A stretch of 64,000 nt of DNA from Anaerotruncus colihominis. GTDB taxonomy: Bacteria > Bacillota > Clostridia > Oscillospirales > Ruminococcaceae. Position numbers and translations under genes: made by a program. The notes beneath the pieces were generated by a model. The model was not told where the DNA came from, ran no database searches, and worked only from the letters and a program-made list of their open reading frames with translations. Of the stretch, positions 63,847-64,000 are shown one piece after another. Position 1 is the stretch's first letter, and every line of letters starts with the position of its first letter. The DNA lies in contig NZ_VIQT01000014.1 in assembly GCF_010206195.1 (NCBI RefSeq), positions 18,840 through 82,839 on the forward strand, written 5' to 3'.

Positions 63847-64000
63847 ATGGCGCTTTCCGACATGCAGACAGCCTTTTTAGAGCAGATCGATGTCGATGAG
63901 TCATACCGTTTTGCAAAAGAGCTTGAACAGTTTAAAACAAATCTGGCGCTTGGGTACCGCACAGCTGGTTCTCAGGCGGAGTTTGATGCGGGCGAGCATA
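63847..64000 (+). CDS. Probable M28-type aminopeptidase, N-terminal part (cut by window end)
   Basis: Only 51 codons are present. The start MALSDMQTAFLEQIDVDESY and the following FAKELEQFKTNLALGYRTAG and SQAEFDAGEH resemble the N-terminus of clostridial M28 family peptidases as I recall them. It follows tatD by 34 bases on the same strand. No catalytic residue is in view, so the call is tentative. Confidence 0.45.
   Translation, partial: MALSDMQTAFLEQIDVDESYRFAKELEQFKTNLALGYRTAGSQAEFDAGEH

Overview
The window looks like a chromosomal piece of an endospore-forming, strictly anaerobic Firmicute of the Oscillospiraceae/Ruminococcaceae type. The signs are moderately high GC by eye, sporulation genes (spoIIR, spoIIE, spmA, spmB, an AbrB regulator), a clostridial-type glgB-glgC-glgD-glgA glycogen operon, acetate kinase, and a nicotinate-fermentation fragment whose enamidase closely resembles the Eubacterium barkeri enzyme as I remember it. 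I find no rRNA, tRNA, phage, CRISPR array or complete insertion sequence. No database search was possible, so names rest on recognised motifs and family knowledge.

Layout. 1-4277: end of a nicotinate catabolic operon on the minus strand (6-hydroxynicotinate reductase, cut by the window edge; enamidase; an orphan PTS EIIC-like permease) with a divergent LysR regulator. 4381-11378: spoIIR, ackA, tmcAL, a GntR/ABC-2 export cassette with a clear self-operator, and an orphan membrane-anchored protein. 11470-14436: lysS and greA separated by a cluster of palindromic repeats; greA has a perfect consensus promoter and a structured leader. 14437-21119: ftsE-ftsX-M23 peptidase-ctpA operon, a CdaR-like regulator and an RsuA pseudouridine synthase. 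21337-22317: a striking tandem array of about 110-bp palindromic units, followed by a small AT-rich orphan gene. 22895-30097: DUF4830 protein, EF-G-like GTPase, a large protein resembling a catalytically dead P-type ATPase with a 42-bp minisatellite, RlmB, a small membrane protein. 30633-38193: OGG glycosylase, secreted orphan, HExxH metalloprotease-like protein, spoIIE, aminotransferase, trpS. 38194-45845: MITE-like elements, a methyltransferase, spmAB, abrB, DUF975 protein, leuB preceded by 92-bp tandem repeats, histidine phosphatase, XRE regulator. 45846-51419: lipoprotein, response regulator, histidine kinase, DUF1385 protein, prmC. 51548-58962: glycogen operon and gap. 59294-64000: a histidine-less kinase-like protein behind two tandem Spo0A-box matches, a small membrane protein, metG, tatD and the start of an M28-type peptidase.

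How it fits together. Most of the window is housekeeping (four translation or tRNA enzymes, rRNA and release-factor modification, central carbon) interleaved with sporulation and cell-envelope functions. Candidate Spo0A boxes lie in several intergenic regions next to sporulation-linked genes. The most unusual content is the palindromic repeat family. Its hairpins carry the extended -10 sequence TGGTATAAT, may form mutually exclusive structures, occur as a tandem array and as a second inverted cluster, and may supply the promoter of the gene beside the array. The other notable items are several proteins that keep a family fold but have lost catalytic residues: the P-type ATPase-like protein, the kinase-like protein, CtpA and the EF-G paralogue.
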